The position numbers were made by a program, and so were the translations under genes. A model generated the notes under the pieces. The model searched no databases, was not told where the DNA came from, and saw only the letters and a program-made list of their open reading frames with translations. From Pycnopodia helianthoides (taxonomy: Eukaryota; Echinodermata; Asteroidea; Forcipulatida; Asteriidae), in NCBI GenBank assembly GCA_032158295.1, contig CM063250.1:565501-629500 (forward strand): a stretch of 64,000 bases of DNA, read 5' to 3'. Shown piece after piece: positions 59,901-64,000 of this stretch (positions are counted from its first letter, which is position 1; every line of letters begins with the position of its first letter).

Positions 59901-60896
59901 CTTGGTTGGGTAAAATTATAATAGCTGCAGCTCTTGATTGCACAATGTGTTTCAGTTCTCAGGACAATAGATGTACAGTTTAATCTCTAAATGGTGCAAT
60001 TTACATCAGAGGCTGCAAAAGTAAAGTATAGTGAAATAATTCAATTTAAACGGGGGCCTGCATATAAACCGAATATTTTTTTTAATTTTAAATTTAAGGA
60101 CGGAATGTTTTTGTTTCGTACCGAATCGATTTTGAAATTGTATTTGTTGTTTCCCCATCCCAATATGGAATCCGTAAATACATGTTTGTGCTGAGTCCAA
60201 TGCTACACAAAAAATACTGTAGCGTAATAAATACATACGTTTCTTCTTCTTTTTTTTAAAGATTGACACAAAAAAATGCGTTTGGTGTAAATAAATGTTG
60301 TTGACATTGTTTTTAATTATTTGTTTGTTTTGTATTTTGCTTGCATTGTTGAGATCATTCATAAAAGGCCCACAACAGTACAGTATGCCCAATCAATTAA
60401 CAACATGACCCGGTGCGTAAATATTGTAAGGACACATCCGGCATGTTATGCAAGGTTGTCTTCATATCGTTCCGCTTATCCAATATCATTTTCTTGGACT
60501 GTATGATTTTGATTAGTTAATGGCCTTGATATTTAGCTATTTCTGTAACAACATCCATTAAAAGTTAAATTTGTTCTAAACCTGGCGATTGATAAAACTT
60601 TACGAACTTTGTGAAGAACTACTTGTTTTAGCGGATGTATTATTAAGATATTGCATCCAAAAGCCATTCCATGTGTGTGTGTTTGTGTACGTGGAGTACG
60701 AGGTATACATGATAACAATGTACATCCCCATCACAGTGTACAGTAATATGTAAATCCATAACGTGTGTGATGTTTATGATCAAACACACACACATACGCA
60801 AGGGGCGCCTGCCCTTAACTTGACCTCGCTTGTTGTTGTATCGATTTTTGTCGTGTTTTTGCGTCGTTTTGAGAGAAAGTTGACGACGAGCTATCA
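57000..60896. other. no recognisable gene; repeats and isolated exon-like frames
   Basis: I find no supported gene. Runs with exon-like borders exist on the minus strand (58517-58600, 57817-57905, 59725-59800), but they do not join in phase. A perfect short hairpin lies at 59423-59477. Confidence 0.35.
59423..59477. repeat. 24-bp perfect inverted repeat with 7-nt loop
   Basis: ACATAGAAAAACAGTCAGTG then TAGG at 59423-59446 is the exact reverse complement of 59454-59477. Such a compact hairpin could be a cruciform, an RNA stem or a remnant of a transposon. Confidence 0.85.
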
Positions 60897-60923
60897 ATGT
60901 CATTTATTTCCAAGATTCAGAAG
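60897..60923 (+). CDS. possible first coding exon (MSFISKIQK)
   Basis: ATG in TATCAATGTC is followed by nine codons and then a donor-like AAG|GTAACT. I could not find a continuing exon to the end of the window, so if real the gene runs beyond it. The peptide is too short to identify. This may be chance. Confidence 0.15.
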
Positions 60924-61766
60924 GTAACTAACAACACCATAGGATAGAGGAAACATCGTTTATTGACCAACGAACTTCTCAAGTTTGGACCAGGAACAGG
61001 TAAGGAATTAGACTGAGTTTGGTCTCGTGTACTGTACACAAGCAACTGCATCGTCTGACCGTAACGTGTGTTGTGTTGTGTTTTCGTTGTGCACTGTGTT
61101 GACTGTGTGTCTATGTATACTGTGTTTGACCATGATTTGACTGCGCGTGCGATCAAAACAATGAATGTACAGCTCTCCTAAGACATGTTTTTTGGTCATG
61201 TTTGTGCAGTTTGTTGCTTACCATGCAGTCCCAAAATCGATATCCAACTGCCAAAAAGACGGATTCACAGCTAGTCAGTAGGCCAAAATATCACATGAAA
61301 TGCCAAACAAGTGCTTAACATGGCGGTTCACTCAGGCAATCCGCATACTACCAATCTTACACTTTGGTGTGGTGATAGGACTAGGAGTAGAAAAGGATAT
61401 TAAAGGATTGTAGGCCACACACTAACCAAACTGCCTAGTCTGTTGTTAAAAGTACTGTTTTAAAGTAGTCAGGTTCATCATGAAGTATTTATCCTGAATT
61501 CCCAGCCCCATAAATAATGCCAATTTGGCAATATGCTGCACTCCCTCCGCTTGTAAGTTCTTGGCCCTAGTCCCCACATAGCATCAGGAAGTTTGATGTT
61601 CTTTCGATAGAAAGTTTGGTAGAAACTATAACGGTTTTTGCTGAACGTTACCCCCCCCCCCGACCCTCAGTAGTTGTCACTTGCTAATTGCTTATTGCTA
61701 CATTGTGGAGAATACATTGAAACTACATTGCACACTCATTTTGGTGTAATTTTATGAAACATCATC

Positions 61767-62027
61767 GGCGCCATGATGTTACTGATGTGCATGGGCGATG
61801 ACAAACTGTATGACTTTGCTGTCCTAGTTAGTAGTCTTTAGTCAAAGCGGTATTCATCACACACAGCTTCACCATCACGGAATATAAACAGGCAACAGCA
61901 TCAAACAGTGTGGAGTAAAACAGTGCGATGCAACGACACAAAATACGACTAGTTCTAGGTAGTGCCACTGTTTCAGCGAATCAAATCAACACTCATGATG
62001 ATGCGCATCAGTAAATATCATGGTGCC
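61767..62027. mobile_element. MITE-like inverted-repeat element
   Basis: The left end GGCGCCATGATGTTACTGAT then GTGCAT mirrors the right end ATGCGCATCAGTAAATATCA then TGGTGCC. About 26 bases pair with a few mismatches. No coding capacity. Confidence 0.65.
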
Positions 62028-62839
62028 ATATTGGAATCAATGTAACTGTTCCATATCAACTGTTGGGACCTGTCCCAACTTGTGTGTTACAGTTTGGATG
62101 GCCAACTATAGCTAGAATCCATAGATCTTTCACCATGTAGGGAACCAGTGGCTGTTACCTAGTTCTTGGGATGATCGTAACAAAGAGACTGCTGGCCAGG
62201 TGGGGATGGTAAATTCAGTTGCGTGCATGTGATGGAGAAACACGATGAGCCCCCTTGTAAGCCGAGAGAAACTTGAGAGAATTTAAAATTATTTAGAGGC
62301 TGACTTAGCCTAGTGATTGTTAAATCACTATCACTATCAGGCAATCCCATGGCTATGGTAGGGCAATCCCAACTGTAAAGCTCGACGAGGTAGGGCCTGT
62401 CGCAACTATATTTGGGACAATTCTAAAGTTGGGACGGAGCATTTAATCATGTATTCTAACTTGAGTAACCATGAAATTATGTAATCCACTTGAAGTACTT
62501 TGTCATTTAAGTATTGAAATCCTCACGTCTGGTAAATCTTGAGTAAAGTCAATGTTTCCATTATATGTCTAACGTGTCTTTCTTGAAACAACATTGTCCA
62601 AAAATCAAGCTTTATACTGTAGTTAATGTTCTCTGTTTTCTCTTTGAGCTAGCCCAGGGGGTATGGGTGTGACAAGAAACCAAACTTGCAAACTAAAACC
62701 CAATACAAATTTTGCAGGTGATTCATCATTTGGATTCTCTGTATTATACCCCCATTTTGGGTTGGGAGGGGGGGGACACACTAGTGTAATAAAAAAGTTA
62801 CACGTGTTATTATTATTTTCTGGTAATGAAATCAAGAGA

Positions 62840-62980
62840 ACCCCAAAAGGGCCAAGCACTGTAACCCATCTGGACTGAAAAGGTGCAAAAACTCAAGCAA
62901 TTGGGCAAGGGACAGGAAACCCGATCCACAATATGCAAGGCTCCAGTTGTGGTTCCAACCAGGGTCCATAAAGGTGAATG
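62840..62980 (-). mobile_element. decayed SINE fragment
   Basis: GGAAACCCGATCCACAATAT then GCAAGGCTCCAG and GGGTCCATAAAGGTGAA match the minus-strand SINE fragment at 7950-8090 in order. Confidence 0.4.
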
Positions 62981-63701
62981 ATAAGAAAGAAACAAACCAA
63001 GCCAACCTGAGAGTTGTCTTTTTTATCATTGCTGAAAAGCCATTAAAACAAAATATTTGTGCAGGTTATGAACTGAATCAAAGTGGTTTAGCTTTTGAGC
63101 TCTAAACAAAATATTTCCAAAGCTTGAATGAACTCATTAATAAAATTATCATAAATAATATTACAAGCATTGTGTTGGTTCCTACAGTGTATTGGAAGAT
63201 GACTATTCCTTGGGTGTGAATTGAACTTGGTGTACTTAATTTTGTGGATGTACAACGGTACAAGTCGACTCAAATTTGAGTCTACTCATTTTCATTTGTA
63301 CACATAGTACAGGTAGGCCTATACATCATGTAGGTCAACAGTAAATAACTTCCTGTTTATTGGCAATTCATTGGAAAAGTATGCAATATAATTATTAACA
63401 TGTAAGTATTTCCTACATGTTAAGGTCTAAAGGTCACAGTAGAGCAGTGCATATATGCTGGGCTCAACACTAACGATCCCATCCATAATGGCGGATGATA
63501 GAGAAACCATGTTCCAGATATTTATTTTTGTCTGACTTGTGCATCACAACAGGGGCATTGATCGCTCATTCCTGCAGCCTGCATGTGGTGAAGCGATATA
63601 TACTTTCACCCATGGGGAATGTGCAATGTATGTTTCCTTGTAAAGTACGTACACATCATGCAGCGGTACATCAAAGTAACATTAATGTGTCGTGTAAACT
63701 G

Positions 63702-64000
63702 TTTACATTTAATGCTGAGAAAGGATCTGTGTTTATTATGAAAACTTCTGGCTGCCAACATGGCTTGCTGGATAAGGATTTATCTAATACAACAGTTAAC
63801 ACATGGTGTGTACATTGTACTTTAAAATGCACTTTACGTACTACATGCATGTGGTACTGAGTATTTTAATTTTGTAGAAAATGTCAATAATTACTCTAAG
63901 ATCAGTAATAAATTTGCTTAAGCGTTTAACATTTAATGCTGAGAAAGGATCTGTGTTTAATATGAAAACTTCTGGCTGCCAACATGGCTTGCTGGATAAG
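63702..64000 (+). repeat. direct repeat cut by the window edge
   Basis: About 75 bases from TTTAATGCTGAGAAAGGATC to CATGGCTTGCTGGATAAG occur at 63706-63777 and again from 63930 to the last base, with one or two differences. The period is about 222 bp. The repeat continues beyond the window. Confidence 0.85.

Larger units (their letters stand above)
60924..64000. other. no recognisable gene; repeat-bearing region
   Basis: Holds an inverted-repeat element at 61767-62027, a decayed SINE relative near 62840-62980 and a direct repeat at the right edge. A 121-codon open frame at 63495-63860 resembles nothing I know and its last part is repetitive. Confidence 0.35.

Noticed and set aside
63495..63860. 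121-codon open frame
   Set aside because: No family resemblance, cysteine-rich random-looking composition, and overlap with a direct repeat.

Overview
The window is nuclear DNA from an animal, most likely a marine invertebrate deuterostome. An echinoderm such as a sea star is my best guess, which is inference. The genes are intron-rich with GT-AG splice sites, their proteins are close to vertebrate orthologues end to end, and the introns are full of short inverted-repeat elements, tRNA-derived SINEs and minisatellites. There are no bacterial operons, CRISPR arrays or phage genes.

Layout. Bases 1-1720 hold a tandem array of four intact tRNA-Leu genes alternating with decayed tRNA-like copies. 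From 2835 to 14469 (+) lies a complete 12-exon gene for Arp3 (actr3). From about 18121 to 20900 (-) there is a probable but unrecognised gene for a single-pass membrane protein. At 23152-23334 (+) an open frame for a 60-residue tail-anchored microprotein begins exactly at a splice acceptor, just upstream of a complete 6-exon SOSS-B/NABP single-stranded DNA-binding gene (23677-27271, +). From 29057 to 36833 (+) lies a complete 10-exon zc3h15 gene. From 42413 to 54870 (-) lies a 20-exon dnajc10 (ERdj5) gene ending in a KDEL signal; its exon 16 is one base too short, so the frame is broken as given. From about 57000 to 64000 I find only repeats and one weak candidate first exon.

The genes do not form a pathway: Arp3 nucleates branched actin, NABP works in DNA repair, ZC3H15 partners the GTPase DRG1 in the cytoplasm, and DNAJC10 reduces disulfides in the ER. 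From memory, human ACTR3, NABP1, ZC3H15 and DNAJC10 all lie on chromosome 2q, so the cluster may be a remnant of ancestral linkage.

The structures most worth checking are the tRNA-Leu/pseudo-tRNA array, two large foldback elements with target-site duplications (3517-4238 and 55157-56468), the frameshift and upstream ORF of dnajc10, the microprotein upstream of nabp, and a 33-bp minisatellite whose unit is self-complementary. I did not find a convincing new multi-gene system.
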